64,000 bases of DNA from Cereibacter_A azotoformans (GCF_003050905.1 NZ_QAOT01000011.1), one strand, 5' to 3'. Shown: positions 45,587-53,888, counted from the first letter of the stretch. Notes: generated by a model from the letters alone, not told the origin. A program made the numbers and translations.

Positions 45587-46843
45587 ATGGTCCGCAGGAC
45601 CGGGGCGGCGGGCGCCGCCGGTTGGTGCATGGCACTCGCGCTGCTGCCGGTGGCCGCCATCGCGGAAGAGCCGGAGGGCCGGGGCGCGAACCTGGCGGAG
45701 CGTCTGCGCAACGTCCTGTCCGACGGGGCGCCCCTCCTGCCGGTGACGGCCGGGCCCGCACGGGAGCTGCCCCCTCCGAGGCCATTGTCGGAGTTCCGGC
45801 TGGGGCTTGCGGGGGGCGGCTTCAGCGGACGGAGCCTCTCGACCGCCACAGGGCATCCCGAAGCCGGCCGGCCGATGGCGCTGGCGGGGGGGCTGCCCCT
45901 TCAGGGCCGCCTGTCCGTGGGGTCGGGCCGCGATGCGCTGGGAAGCTGGGCCCGGGCCCGCATCGAGGCACCCGACGGCACCACCATCGAGAGCGAGGCC
46001 TTCTCGCCGGCCGGGCAAGCCGCCATCACGCAGCACGCCTACAGCCCGACCGAGGCGGGTGGTCTCTTCGTGGCGCTCGTCACCGGCCCGCCGGACAGGA
46101 CCGCCGCTTTCGCCGCGCTGATCGATCCGGGCGGACTTCTCGTCCTGTCGGAGGGCGCGGCGCAGGGGGCCGCGATCCGGCGCTTCGCGTCGGAGGACGT
46201 GACGGGGCGGCATTACCGCTTCACCGTCGCGGGCCCCGAGCAGAGCCACGGCCGCTGGACCCTGCTGCCACTCGCCAGCCTCGCGCTGACCGAGCGCCGT
46301 CATCAGGCGCGCACGGGCTTTGGCCTCGACATCGCCGAGTCGGTCTCCGGTGCCCGCATCCCCGGGCCGGGATTCCGCACGGACGACCGGCTCGCGGCGT
46401 CCGGCGTGGGGCTCGGGACGGGCCTTTCCCTGCGTCGCTCGCTCGGGCAGGGCTGGGGGCTCGGGCTCGAGCTGCTGGCGGGGCTGGGCCTGTCCTGGGC
46501 CGACTATACCGGCGCGGGCTCAAGCGGGATTGCGGGCCTTCGGCAGATCCCGCTTGCGGTCGAGCACCAGTCGTGGCGGGGCGTCACGCGCTTCGGGCAG
46601 GTCTCGGCGGTGCTCGACCGCGACCTGGGGGGAGGGCGCAGCTTCAGCCTCTTCCTGTCGGGCGAACTGGAGGCCGGCCTTCCCGCGCTGCGCGATACAG
46701 GGCCACCCGGCATCCTGCTGGGGCAGACAACGGATGGCGCGCTGAACTACGAAGGCGCAGGCGAACCTCACCGCCGCCGCCGCATCGCTGACGAGAGCCT
46801 GCACGACCTCCGCATCGGGCTGTCCTTCGCCTGGCTCTTCTGA
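45587..46843 (+). CDS. Putative outer-membrane beta-barrel protein of the curli-like cluster
   Basis: The 418-residue protein has a signal peptide ending in AAIAEE, a proline-rich linker and then alternating polar/hydrophobic, glycine-rich strands through to a C-terminal phenylalanine (LRIGLSFAWLF), the usual outer-membrane sorting signal. The last third (about 240-418) looks like an autotransporter-size barrel. I recognise no named family. It starts 12 bases after the LuxR-type gene. Fibre anchoring or secretion is a guess from position. Confidence 0.65.
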   Translation: MVRRTGAAGAAGWCMALALLPVAAIAEEPEGRGANLAERLRNVLSDGAPLLPVTAGPARELPPPRPLSEFRLGLAGGGFSGRSLSTATGHPEAGRPMALAGGLPLQGRLSVGSGRDALGSWARARIEAPDGTTIESEAFSPAGQAAITQHAYSPTEAGGLFVALVTGPPDRTAAFAALIDPGGLLVLSEGAAQGAAIRRFASEDVTGRHYRFTVAGPEQSHGRWTLLPLASLALTERRHQARTGFGLDIAESVSGARIPGPGFRTDDRLAASGVGLGTGLSLRRSLGQGWGLGLELLAGLGLSWADYTGAGSSGIAGLRQIPLAVEHQSWRGVTRFGQVSAVLDRDLGGGRSFSLFLSGELEAGLPALRDTGPPGILLGQTTDGALNYEGAGEPHRRRRIADESLHDLRIGLSFAWLF

Positions 46844-46862
46844 GGCGGCCAAGTCTCTCACG

Positions 46863-46876
46863 ATGAGAACAATCAA
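46863..46876. promoter_or_regulatory. FNR-type box upstream of the BON-domain gene
   Basis: ATGAGAACAATCAA has a perfect right half (ATCAA) and the TGA of the left half with correct spacing. Its centre is 85 bases before the BON-protein ATG. Confidence 0.5.
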
Positions 46877-46954
46877 TGACGCGGCCCGCAGGCTGCCGCA
46901 CAGACGGAGGCACAGCCACGCGCCTTGCGGCGCCAGAGCAGAGGAGGAGAGACG

Positions 46955-47602
46955 ATGGGAGATCCGGACATCCGCCAGGACGTGCTCGACGGACTTGAGT
47001 TCGAGCCGAGCCTCAATGCGGCCCATATCGGCGTGTCGGTCGAGAACGGCATCGTGCTTCTGACCGGCCATGTCCGCACCCATGACGAACGCTTGAAGGC
47101 CGAGCAGATCGTCACCTCGATCAAGGGGGTGCGCGGGATCGCTCAGGACATCGAGGTGCGGCCGGTGGGCGCCAACGTGACCGCCGACGACGAGATCGCC
47201 CGCCGGGTGCTCGACGTGCTGAAGTGGAACGCCTCGGTTCCCGCCGACGCGGTCAAGGTGAAGGTCGCGAAGGGCTGGGTCACGCTGAGCGGTGCGGTGG
47301 AGTGGAACTTTCAGCGCGAGGCGGCGGAACATTCAATCCGTGGCATCGCCGGCGTCGTGGGGATCTCGAACGCCATCGAGATCGCGACGAAACTCAGCCC
47401 GGCCAATCTGCGTCTGCGCATCGAACAGGCGCTCAAGCGGCGGGCCGAGCTGGAAATGTCCGACATCCGGGTCGAGGTCTCGGGCGGCACCGTCACGCTC
47501 GACGGCAAGGTGCACAGCATCGGCGAGCGGCGCGCGGCCGAGCAGGCCGTGTGGGCCGCGCCGGGCGTGGTGGATGTGCGGGACCGCCTGTCGGTCGTCT
47601 GA
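46955..47602 (+). CDS. Triple BON-domain protein (OsmY-like, cytoplasmic)
   Basis: The 215-residue protein consists of three BON domains (about 1-68, 72-142 and 148-215), each with the G-x-V-x-L-x-G-x-V core (GIVLLTGHV, GWVTLSGAV, GTVTLDGKV). There is no signal peptide, unlike OsmY, so it should be cytoplasmic. GAGGAGGAG precedes the ATG. BON proteins bind membranes or phospholipids and are often stress-induced. The FNR-type box upstream suggests induction at low oxygen. Confidence 0.88.
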   Translation: MGDPDIRQDVLDGLEFEPSLNAAHIGVSVENGIVLLTGHVRTHDERLKAEQIVTSIKGVRGIAQDIEVRPVGANVTADDEIARRVLDVLKWNASVPADAVKVKVAKGWVTLSGAVEWNFQREAAEHSIRGIAGVVGISNAIEIATKLSPANLRLRIEQALKRRAELEMSDIRVEVSGGTVTLDGKVHSIGERRAAEQAVWAAPGVVDVRDRLSVV

Positions 47603-47614
47603 TCGCCGAGGGCG

Positions 47615-47640
47615 AGGGGCCGCCGCATCGGGCGGCCCCT
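47615..47640. terminator. Hairpin between converging BON and CBS genes
   Basis: AGGGGCCGCC and GGCGGCCCCT form a perfect 10-bp stem with a six-base loop, 13 bases after the BON stop and 19 bases before the CBS gene end. It probably serves both directions. Confidence 0.7.
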
Positions 47641-47659
47641 GCGGATCGCGGCCGGAATG

Positions 47660-48079
47660 TCAGGCGTGATGATCCGCAACCGCGTGGACCACCTCGGCCG
47701 TCAGATCGCGTGTCGCGGAATGGGCAATGTCGCCAAGCGCCAGCATTCCCACGAGCCGCTTGTTGTCGTCGATCACCGGAAGCCTGCGGATCCGGCGCTC
47801 CTCCATCTGGTGGATCGCGTCCGAGATCGGCTGGCTCGTCCGGCACCAGACGATGCCCTCGGTCATCACGTCGCTGGCCTTGGTCGTCTTCGGGTCGCGC
47901 CCTTCGGCGAGCACCCGAAGCACGAGATCGCGATCCGTGATCATCCCGATCAGCCGGTCGTCGCGGCCCACGGGCAGCGCGCCGATGTCGTCGGCCTTCA
48001 TCTGCCGGGCGACTTCGGAAACCGGAGTGTCCGCCTCGACCCAGGCGGCCGGCTTGTGCATGGCTTCACGAACTTCCAT
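47660..48079 (-). CDS. CBS-pair domain protein (Hrp1-like)
   Basis: The 139-residue protein is a stand-alone CBS pair: PVSEVARQMKADDIGALPVG with DRLIGMITDRDLVLRVL, then ISDAIHQMEERRIRRLPVID with KRLVGMLALGDIA. Such proteins bind adenine nucleotides and act as energy sensors. It lies 30 bases after the PRPP-synthetase-like gene and is likely co-transcribed with it, so it shares the FNR-type box at 49113. It resembles the hypoxia-induced Hrp1 of mycobacteria in architecture. Confidence 0.88.
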   Translation of the reverse strand: MEVREAMHKPAAWVEADTPVSEVARQMKADDIGALPVGRDDRLIGMITDRDLVLRVLAEGRDPKTTKASDVMTEGIVWCRTSQPISDAIHQMEERRIRRLPVIDDNKRLVGMLALGDIAHSATRDLTAEVVHAVADHHA

Positions 48080-48109
48080 CGTCTCCTCCTGTTTGTCCGG
48101 GTTGCAGGG

Positions 48110-49078
48110 TCAGTCCGGCGGTCCCGTGGGATCGAGAAGGGGGCCCACGGGGCCACCGCGGTGGATCTGGGCCAGCGCGGCGCCGATCAGCGGCGCGACC
48201 GAGAGGCAGTGAAGGTGCGGCGTGGGCTCGGCCGGCACCGCGCTGTCGGTGACGGTGAGGCTGCCCACCGACGGATCGGCCAGCCGGGCGACGGCGGCCG
48301 CGTCCACGAGATGGGTCGCCACCAGATGCACCTCGGCCGCGCCGCGCGCGGCGCAGGCACGGGCCGCGCGCAGAAGCGTGCCGCCGCTCTCGATCATGTC
48401 GTCCACGATCCAGACCGTCCGGCCCTCCACCTCGCCCGCGAAGAGATCGCCCGACACGACACCCTCGGACCTGTGCTTCTCCATGAAGCCGAAGCCGACG
48501 GGCCGGGTGCTCACCTGCTCCACCGCATCGCGCAGGAGAGCGGCGCGCTTCACCCCGCCCCCGTCCGGCGACACGAGGCACAGCGGGCGGCCCGCGCTGC
48601 GACTGAGGATCTCGGTCGCGAAGAGGCGGCAGGTGTCGAGATGCACCGTCGCGCAGCGGAAGGCATTCTGGAAGGCCGCGAGATTGTGGACCTCGAGCGT
48701 GATCAGCGCGTCAACTCCCACCGCCTCGATCAGCCGCGCGACGCCGGCCGTGTTCACCGGATCGCGCGCCTTCGTCTGGCGGTCCTTGCGCATGTAGGGC
48801 AGCCAGGGGCTGACGATCAGCACGCGCGCTGCCCCGTTGGTCCGGCAGCAGGCCGCGAACAGCAGCAGCCGCACCAGCGCGTCGTTCACCGATCCCACCT
48901 CGCCCGCATGCAGGACCGAAAAGAGGCAGACCTCGTGTCCCCGGACGCTGACGAGCGGCCTGAGCTTGTGCTCGCCGCCGGAAAAGGCGCGGGCCTCGTG
49001 CATGGCCACCGAAAGGCCCGCCCTGCGGGCGACCGCATGGCCGAGCGGATGGGACGGGGTGAGGTCGAAATACAGCAT
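48110..49078 (-). CDS. Divergent PRPP-synthetase-like protein
   Basis: The 322-residue protein follows ribose-phosphate pyrophosphokinase along its length, with the PRPP-binding loop VDDMIESGGT near residue 218 and SPWLPYMRKDRQTKARDP near 90. Several catalytic positions differ from Prs: FSDGE is FSGGE, YARQDRR is YMRKDRQ, DLHAEQ is EVHNLA, and the flexible-loop KRR is KHR. It may be a weak or altered enzyme, or a regulatory paralogue. I place the start at 49078, because ATGs at 49126 and 49153 overlap the FNR-type box and lack binding sites. Confidence 0.75.
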   Translation of the reverse strand: MLYFDLTPSHPLGHAVARRAGLSVAMHEARAFSGGEHKLRPLVSVRGHEVCLFSVLHAGEVGSVNDALVRLLLFAACCRTNGAARVLIVSPWLPYMRKDRQTKARDPVNTAGVARLIEAVGVDALITLEVHNLAAFQNAFRCATVHLDTCRLFATEILSRSAGRPLCLVSPDGGGVKRAALLRDAVEQVSTRPVGFGFMEKHRSEGVVSGDLFAGEVEGRTVWIVDDMIESGGTLLRAARACAARGAAEVHLVATHLVDAAAVARLADPSVGSLTVTDSAVPAEPTPHLHCLSVAPLIGAALAQIHRGGPVGPLLDPTGPPD

Positions 49079-49112
49079 GGCCCACGATCCGCCCGCAGGG
49101 CCGGGTGCGGCA

Positions 49113-49126
49113 TTGACGACAGTCAT
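49113..49126. promoter_or_regulatory. FNR-type box between prs-like and DUF2267 genes
   Basis: TTGACGACAGTCAT fits TTGAy-N4-rTCAA at nine of ten positions. It lies 41 bases before the prs-like ATG on the minus strand and 60 bases before the DUF2267 ATG on the plus strand, so it could serve both. Confidence 0.65.
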
Positions 49127-49179
49127 TGAGGGCGCGGCTGCGCGGCCCATCATCCGATCATTCCGGGAAGGAGGGCGCC

Positions 49180-49605
49180 ATGAAGATCTCGGGGATTGCC
49201 AGCCTCGATCACGCGCCTCAGGTGGTGGCCGAATGGCTGAACGAGCTGCAGGAGGATCTCGGCTGGTCGGATCGCGCCCGCGCCTACCTGCTCTTCCGCA
49301 CGACGCTTCAGACGGTGCGCGACTTCCTGACGGTGGACGAGGCGGCCGATCTCGCGGCGCAACTGCCGCTGCTGATCCGAGGCATCTTCTTCGAAGGATG
49401 GGTGCCGTCGCGGACCCCGGTTCATCCGCGATCGGTCGATGACTTCCTCGAACGCGTCACGCGCCACTTCCCCACCGAGCCTCTGGTCGAGCCGGATGTC
49501 GCGGTGGCGGCCGTCTTCGACCTGCTGCGGCGGCATGTCTCGATGGGCGAGTTCCAGCAGGTCGCCTGGGCCATGCGGCGGCCGCTGCGCGATCTCTGGA
49601 TGTAA
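49180..49605 (+). CDS. DUF2267 protein
   Basis: The 141-residue soluble helical protein matches DUF2267: DLGWSDRARAYLLFRTTLQT with VRDFL, then AAQLPLLIRGIFFEGWVPSR near residue 65, and LRRHVSMGEFQQVAWAMRRP at the end. GGGAAGGAGGG precedes the ATG. The family has no known activity but is common near stress genes. The kinase-like gene follows closely. Confidence 0.85.
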   Translation: MKISGIASLDHAPQVVAEWLNELQEDLGWSDRARAYLLFRTTLQTVRDFLTVDEAADLAAQLPLLIRGIFFEGWVPSRTPVHPRSVDDFLERVTRHFPTEPLVEPDVAVAAVFDLLRRHVSMGEFQQVAWAMRRPLRDLWM

Positions 49606-49623
49606 TGGGCCGGGCGCCGGCCG

Positions 49624-50622
49624 GTGCGCCCGCTTCCCCCGAGGCCGGGACCCCCAGCCGAGGACGCCGCGGCCTGTCTTGCGCGGCTGCCGGGACTGGA
49701 GCGGGTGATCGAGACCCACCTCGCGCGTGTCTTCCTGTTCCCCGACCGCGTGCTGAAGATGAAGCGGCCGCTGCAGACCGCCACGCAGGATCTGCGCCTG
49801 CTGCCCGCCCGGCACCGCGCCTGCGCGGCCGAGGTGCGGCTCAACCGGGAACTGGCCGGGCCGGAAGTCTATCGCGGTCTGCTGCCGGTGGTGCGGACCG
49901 CCTCGGGCCTGCGCCTCGACGGGCGCGGCGAGGTGGTGGAATGGCTCGTCCACATGCGGCGGCTGCCGTCGGACCGGATGCTCGACAGGCTGATCCTGGA
50001 GGGTCGCGGGCCCGGCACGGCCGAGATCGAGGCGCTGGGGCGCCGTCTCGCCGGGTTCTGGCGCACGACGCGGGGCGCCCCCAAGGGCGCCTATTTCCGC
50101 CACCTTCTGCACGAGGCCGCCATCGACGGAGGTCACCTCGCCGCGCTGGCCGGGCATGTGCCCGGTGCCGACATCGCGGGGCTCTCGGCCGCGCTGGTGC
50201 ACCGCCTGAAGGGCGGTCGGCGCGAGATCGCGCGGCGCGAAGCCCTGGGCTTCGTGCGCGAGGGTCATGGCGATCTGCGCCCCGAGCACGTGTGCCTGAC
50301 GCTGCCGCCCGTCCTCTTCGACCGGGTGGAGTTTGCCCGCGACTTCCGCCTGGCGGATGCGCACGACGAGGTGGCTTTCCTCGGACAGGAATGTGCGCTG
50401 CTCGGCCGGCCCGACATCGCGCCCCGTCTCGTTCGTCATCTGGAGGGTGCGGGCTTTCCGCCGCCCTCGCGCGGGCTGCTGAAGACCTTCCGCCTGCACC
50501 ACTGCCTGACGCGGGCCAGGCTGGCCCTCGATCACCTGCTCGACCCGGCCTGCAGCGACCCGGCGAAGTTCCGCGAGCGGGCGCGCGTGCGACTGGAGCT
50601 GGCCGCCCGGCTGCTGGGCTGA
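49624..50622 (+). CDS. COG2187-type aminoglycoside-phosphotransferase-like kinase (GTG start)
   Basis: The 332-residue protein is the kinase-fold half of the COG2187/COG0645 group. It shows VFLFPDRVLKMKRPLQ near residue 37, with the likely ATP lysine, and the catalytic-loop HGDLRPEHVCL near 218 followed by FDRVEFARDFR, with the metal-binding aspartate. The C-terminal P-loop kinase found in fused relatives is absent. The GTG start lies 18 bases after DUF2267, so the two are probably one unit. Substrate unknown; the mycobacterial DosR-regulated Rv2004c is a fused relative. Confidence 0.78.
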   Translation: MRPLPPRPGPPAEDAAACLARLPGLERVIETHLARVFLFPDRVLKMKRPLQTATQDLRLLPARHRACAAEVRLNRELAGPEVYRGLLPVVRTASGLRLDGRGEVVEWLVHMRRLPSDRMLDRLILEGRGPGTAEIEALGRRLAGFWRTTRGAPKGAYFRHLLHEAAIDGGHLAALAGHVPGADIAGLSAALVHRLKGGRREIARREALGFVREGHGDLRPEHVCLTLPPVLFDRVEFARDFRLADAHDEVAFLGQECALLGRPDIAPRLVRHLEGAGFPPPSRGLLKTFRLHHCLTRARLALDHLLDPACSDPAKFRERARVRLELAARLLG

Positions 50623-50627
50623 CGGGG

Positions 50628-51089
50628 CTACATCTTGCGTCCGAGATAGCCGAGGATCACCTGTGGCAGCTCATGTGCCGACACATGGATGAGGTTCAGC
50701 GGCATCTCGCACCGCACCAGCCGCCGCAGCGCAGGCGGCAGCATCGTCCGCATGAGCCCGAGCGAATGCGGCTCGGCAAAGATGACGAGCTGGTGAACCT
50801 CGCCCGCCCGCCGGTGTGTCTCGAGCACGGCCACGACCTCGCGCAGGAAGGTGCGTTCATCCTCCATCAGCGGATCGGAACCATATTCCATCGCCGAACG
50901 CCGGCCTCCGCCAAAGGACGCGAAGCTGCGCCCCGGCTTGTCCGACATCAGATCACGCAGCTTGTGCGATTCGCATTTCAGCACAAGCTCCGCCGTCGAC
51001 GGCGGCCCACGGCGCGGCAACCCTCTCAGGATGCGCGCGCGCGTGCTGTCCAGAACCAGTGCCCAGGTATCCTCCTCACGTACCATCAT
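50628..51089 (-). CDS. Host-attachment-type protein (PF10116)
   Basis: The 153-residue soluble protein matches the family first described from an Agrobacterium attachment gene: an N-terminal WALVLDSTRARILRG, a loop with FGGGRRSAMEYGSDPLMEDE near residue 60, FLREVVAVLETHRRAGEVHQ near 80 and a C-terminal NLIHVSAHELPQVI. The fold resembles release-factor eRF1 domain 2, and the name does not imply a role on a host. It converges with the kinase gene. The FNR-type box at 51141 is 58 bases upstream of its ATG. Confidence 0.82.
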   Translation of the reverse strand: MMVREEDTWALVLDSTRARILRGLPRRGPPSTAELVLKCESHKLRDLMSDKPGRSFASFGGGRRSAMEYGSDPLMEDERTFLREVVAVLETHRRAGEVHQLVIFAEPHSLGLMRTMLPPALRRLVRCEMPLNLIHVSAHELPQVILGYLGRKM

Positions 51090-51494
51090 CTTGGTATCTC
51101 CATCCTTGGGACAGAATTGGCCGGATCCGGTTCGCCGGCATTGACCGCCGTCACGAGCCCGCGCTCTTGACCCTCCTCATTGCCATGAGCGGCACCTGTC
51201 CAAGGATGCGGCACAGACCGGGCAGGCAGGGGGGAGCCGGAACGATCGCCACCCGTGGAAGCGATCCGGCGGACATGCGCAACCGGCTTTGCCAAGGCGC
51301 GAACAGGAATTGTCGGGGCGCCTCGGAACCTGCCGCTCCCCCTGTCCGCGCGCCGTCGAGCGGATGGGGCCGGACCCTCGGGGCGTGTATGCGGTCTTTC
51401 GTGATCTCGGACTGAACGTCGCCGAGATCGGGCGCTGCGTTCGGCCGTTCGCCGGACTGCGTCCTGACCCTCGATCCGGGGACCGGATGCGCCC
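51090..51494. other. Intergenic region with the host-attachment-protein promoter
   Basis: This 405-base gap between two minus-strand genes contains the FNR-type box at 51141 and presumably the 3' untranslated part of the Crp/Fnr gene. No supportable coding frame was found. Confidence 0.45.
51141..51154. promoter_or_regulatory. FNR-type box upstream of the host-attachment-type gene
   Basis: TTGACCGCCGTCAC has a perfect left half and four of five matches in the right half. Its centre is 58 bases upstream of the ATG at 51089. Confidence 0.65.
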
Positions 51495-52190
51495 TCAGTC
51501 CAGCACGAGATCCTGCCCCGAGGCCTGCGCCAGCCGCTTCGGGTTGCAGATCCGGTAGCGCCGCGCCGCTGCGTCCAGGCTCTCGATCACCTGCATCCGC
51601 TCGAGCGTGCGGAAGGCCCGGCTGAGCGACTCGGGCCGGGCGCCGAGGTAGTGCGCGAGGTCCTTGCGGCCCAGAGGCAGCGCCACCTCGCCTCCGTTGC
51701 CCGCACGACGGGCCAGAATGATCAGGAAGGAGGCCACGCGTTCGACCACCTTCAGACCGTTCATCATCATCAGCCACTCGCGCGCGGCATCCATCTCGTC
51801 GAGCAGATGGACGAGAAAGATCCGCTCCAGCTCGGGGTCCTGATCCAGCAGCGCCTGAAATTCGGCGAGGGGGAAGGTGACGAGCCGGCTGTGCGACAGG
51901 GCCGTGATCCGGTAGGTGAGCGGCCCGTCATAGACGCGGCCGAACAGATCGGTCGGGATCAGCAGGCCGATGATATGCTGCCGATCGTCCGGCAGCATCT
52001 TGATCATTCCGAGAGCCCCCTCGAGGACATATCCGATCTCGGCCACGGTGCTGCCCTCGGCGGCAATGACCTGTCCCTGAGCCACCTCATGTTCGCGCAC
52101 CATCGACAGCAGTGCCTCGCGCGTCTGCGTGCTCACATGATCCAGCATCGAACGGAAATGGGCCAGATCCCCGGCGGCAATGCTCGTCAT
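51495..52190 (-). CDS. Crp/Fnr-family regulator without iron-sulphur cysteines (FixK/DNR type)
   Basis: The 231-residue protein has a cyclic-nucleotide-binding-type N-terminal fold (GQVIAAEGSTVAEIGYVLEG, with LIPTDLFGRVYDGPL) and a Crp-type winged helix. The recognition helix reads ARPESLSRAFRTLE and keeps the E-x-x-S-R pattern that reads TTGAT half-sites. The N terminus has no cysteine, so it cannot carry the FNR 4Fe-4S cluster. It is divergent from a second Crp/Fnr gene, with a box between them. The ATG at 52190 has only a poor binding site. Confidence 0.85.
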   Translation of the reverse strand: MTSIAAGDLAHFRSMLDHVSTQTREALLSMVREHEVAQGQVIAAEGSTVAEIGYVLEGALGMIKMLPDDRQHIIGLLIPTDLFGRVYDGPLTYRITALSHSRLVTFPLAEFQALLDQDPELERIFLVHLLDEMDAAREWLMMMNGLKVVERVASFLIILARRAGNGGEVALPLGRKDLAHYLGARPESLSRAFRTLERMQVIESLDAAARRYRICNPKRLAQASGQDLVLD

Positions 52191-52282
52191 GCGCGGCCCC
52201 CCGCGGTGCACATCCTCAACCACCCGTTCACCCCTTCGTGATCCCAACGCCTCCAATCTAGCCCCGCGGCGCGCGGCGCGTG

Positions 52283-52296
52283 TTGACGCGCGACAA
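52283..52296. promoter_or_regulatory. FNR-type box between the two Crp/Fnr genes
   Basis: TTGACGCGCGACAA fits TTGAy-N4-rTCAA at eight or nine of ten positions and is nearly equidistant (about 100 bases) from both divergent ATGs. It could mediate auto- or cross-regulation. Confidence 0.55.
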
Positions 52297-52386
52297 TGCA
52301 CAGGATCGGCTCCGTGCGACTCTGCAGCCCGAAAGCGATTGTTCGAGAATTTTATCAACCGCCAGTTTGACCGGGGGGAAGCGGCG

Positions 52387-53223
52387 ATGCATTCCAGTTC
52401 TGACAGCACGAACGACCGACAGGGCAGCATCAGCGCGAGAATGTCGGCCGGTCCACCATGCGCGGCCTCGGGACGGCGGTTCCTGTCGCGCCCGGCGCTT
52501 CATGGCCGGAAGGTCCGCCTGTCGCCCGACGAGGTGCTGGTCGCAGAGGGCAACCACATTCGCAGCGTCTGGCTTCTCGAGAGCGGCATCCTGCGGGTCC
52601 AGCGGATCGGGTTGGAGGGGCGCAGGCAGATCCTGAACCTGCTCTTGCCGGGGGATCTGCTGGGCGCGGATCTTCAGGGACGGCAGGGCCTGTCGGTCGA
52701 GGCCTGCACCAAGGCGCGGCTTCTGGAAGTGCCGATGGCCGATCTGGTCCAGACGGTCCGGCACAGCCCCGAGCTGCGCCGCGCCGTGCACGAGGCCAAT
52801 CTCGTCCATCTCGAACGGATGCGATGGCTGACCTGGATGCTGGGTGCGCTGAAGCCGGAAGAGCGGATCTGCGCCTTCCTTGCGCTGGCCGGGCGCCCGC
52901 TCTCGCCCGAGCAGCAGCCCGACGGCAGCCGGATCGTCACCAACCCGCTGTCGCGGCAGGATCTGTCGGACCTCCTCGGCATGACGGTCGAATCGATCAG
53001 CCGGATCATTCACCGGCTGGATGACCAGGGCGTGATCGAGATCCTGAGCCCCACCCGGTTCCGCATCCGCAATCTCGCGCGGCTTCTGGGAAAGGGCGGC
53101 GTGACGCAGGATCTTTCCGCGCTTGCGCTCGCCGCGCCGGACCTTGGCGAATGGATCGGCGGAGCACAGCCGCCGATGACCGCAGTCAATGAAGCCCGTC
53201 CGGCCAAGGCGCAGGTTTCCTGA
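52387..53223 (+). CDS. Second Crp/Fnr-family regulator (FixK/DNR type)
   Basis: The 278-residue protein has the Crp sensor fold (LVAEGNHIRSVWLLESGILR, with LLLPGDLLGADLQG) and a winged helix whose recognition helix is MTVESISRIIHRLDDQGVIE, again with E-S-x-S-R. Only one cysteine lies in the N-terminal 30 residues, so an FNR-type cluster is not possible. A 45-residue C-terminal tail is longer than in FixK. GGGGGGAA precedes the ATG. It may be the local activator of the boxes in this region. Confidence 0.85.
   Translation: MHSSSDSTNDRQGSISARMSAGPPCAASGRRFLSRPALHGRKVRLSPDEVLVAEGNHIRSVWLLESGILRVQRIGLEGRRQILNLLLPGDLLGADLQGRQGLSVEACTKARLLEVPMADLVQTVRHSPELRRAVHEANLVHLERMRWLTWMLGALKPEERICAFLALAGRPLSPEQQPDGSRIVTNPLSRQDLSDLLGMTVESISRIIHRLDDQGVIEILSPTRFRIRNLARLLGKGGVTQDLSALALAAPDLGEWIGGAQPPMTAVNEARPAKAQVS
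53176..53189. promoter_or_regulatory. FNR-type box upstream of hsp20
   Basis: ATGACCGCAGTCAA fits TTGAy-N4-rTCAA at nine of ten positions and shares TGACCGCAGTCAA exactly with the box at 44380. It lies inside the last codons of the upstream regulator gene, 140 bases before the hsp20 ATG. Confidence 0.55.
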
Positions 53224-53322
53224 AGCCCGCGATCTCCGGCCCGCCGTGGCGCGGCATACGCCGCGGGCAAGGCGCGGGCGCCGGTCCTGATCCGGCAGAC
53301 CTTCGATTTGGGGAGGATTGCA

Positions 53323-53856
53323 ATGACCGACGAGACCAATGTGGACGTCCGGCGCGAGGCTCCGACGCCACCGGCGCAGCTGCGCGAATGGGAGCCGCTG
53401 GCCTATATGCGCCAGCAGCTCGACCGGCTGATGCACGACATCGACTGGCCCGATTTCCGGTTTCCCTTCAACCGTCGCACGGGCGGCGTCGAGGCGGGCC
53501 CCGCCTGGCCGCATCCGGGCCTGACGCTTCCGGCCGTCGATCTGATCGAGCGCCCCGACGGCTATGAGGTGCAGGCCGAGTTGCCGGGCTTTGACCCTGC
53601 AGGGATCGACGTGCGCCTTGCGGACGGAAGCATGACGATCCGGGCCGAGCGCAGCTCGCAGCGCGACGAGGACAAGGGCGACTATCACCTGCGCGAACGC
53701 AGCAGCGGCATGTTCCAGCGCATGTTCCGCCTGCCGGCGGGCATCGACGCCGACAAGGTGGCAGCCCGCTACGAGAAGGGCATTCTGACGGTCACGCTGC
53801 CGAAGACGGCCGAGGCGATGGAGAAGGAACGCAGGATCGACGTGAAGGCCGCCTGA
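53323..53856 (+). CDS. Small heat-shock protein, Hsp20/alpha-crystallin family
   Basis: The 177-residue protein has an alpha-crystallin domain from about residue 65: LPAVDLIERPDGYEVQAELP, GFDPAGIDVRLADGSMTIRA, then SSGMFQRMFRLPAGID and the conserved YEKGILTVTLPK near the end. It is an ATP-independent holdase chaperone in the cytoplasm. GGGGAGGA precedes the ATG. A strong terminator follows. The FNR-type box upstream suggests low-oxygen control instead of, or besides, heat control. Confidence 0.9.
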   Translation: MTDETNVDVRREAPTPPAQLREWEPLAYMRQQLDRLMHDIDWPDFRFPFNRRTGGVEAGPAWPHPGLTLPAVDLIERPDGYEVQAELPGFDPAGIDVRLADGSMTIRAERSSQRDEDKGDYHLRERSSGMFQRMFRLPAGIDADKVAARYEKGILTVTLPKTAEAMEKERRIDVKAA

Positions 53857-53888
53857 CCCCCGCCGCGTCCCGAGGGCGGTCGAACCGG

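Noticed and set aside
49079..49153. N-terminal extension of the PRPP-synthetase-like protein to 49153 or 49126
   Set aside because: The extension overlaps the FNR-type box, has no binding site and does not match the Prs N terminus, which begins at the MLYFDL segment.
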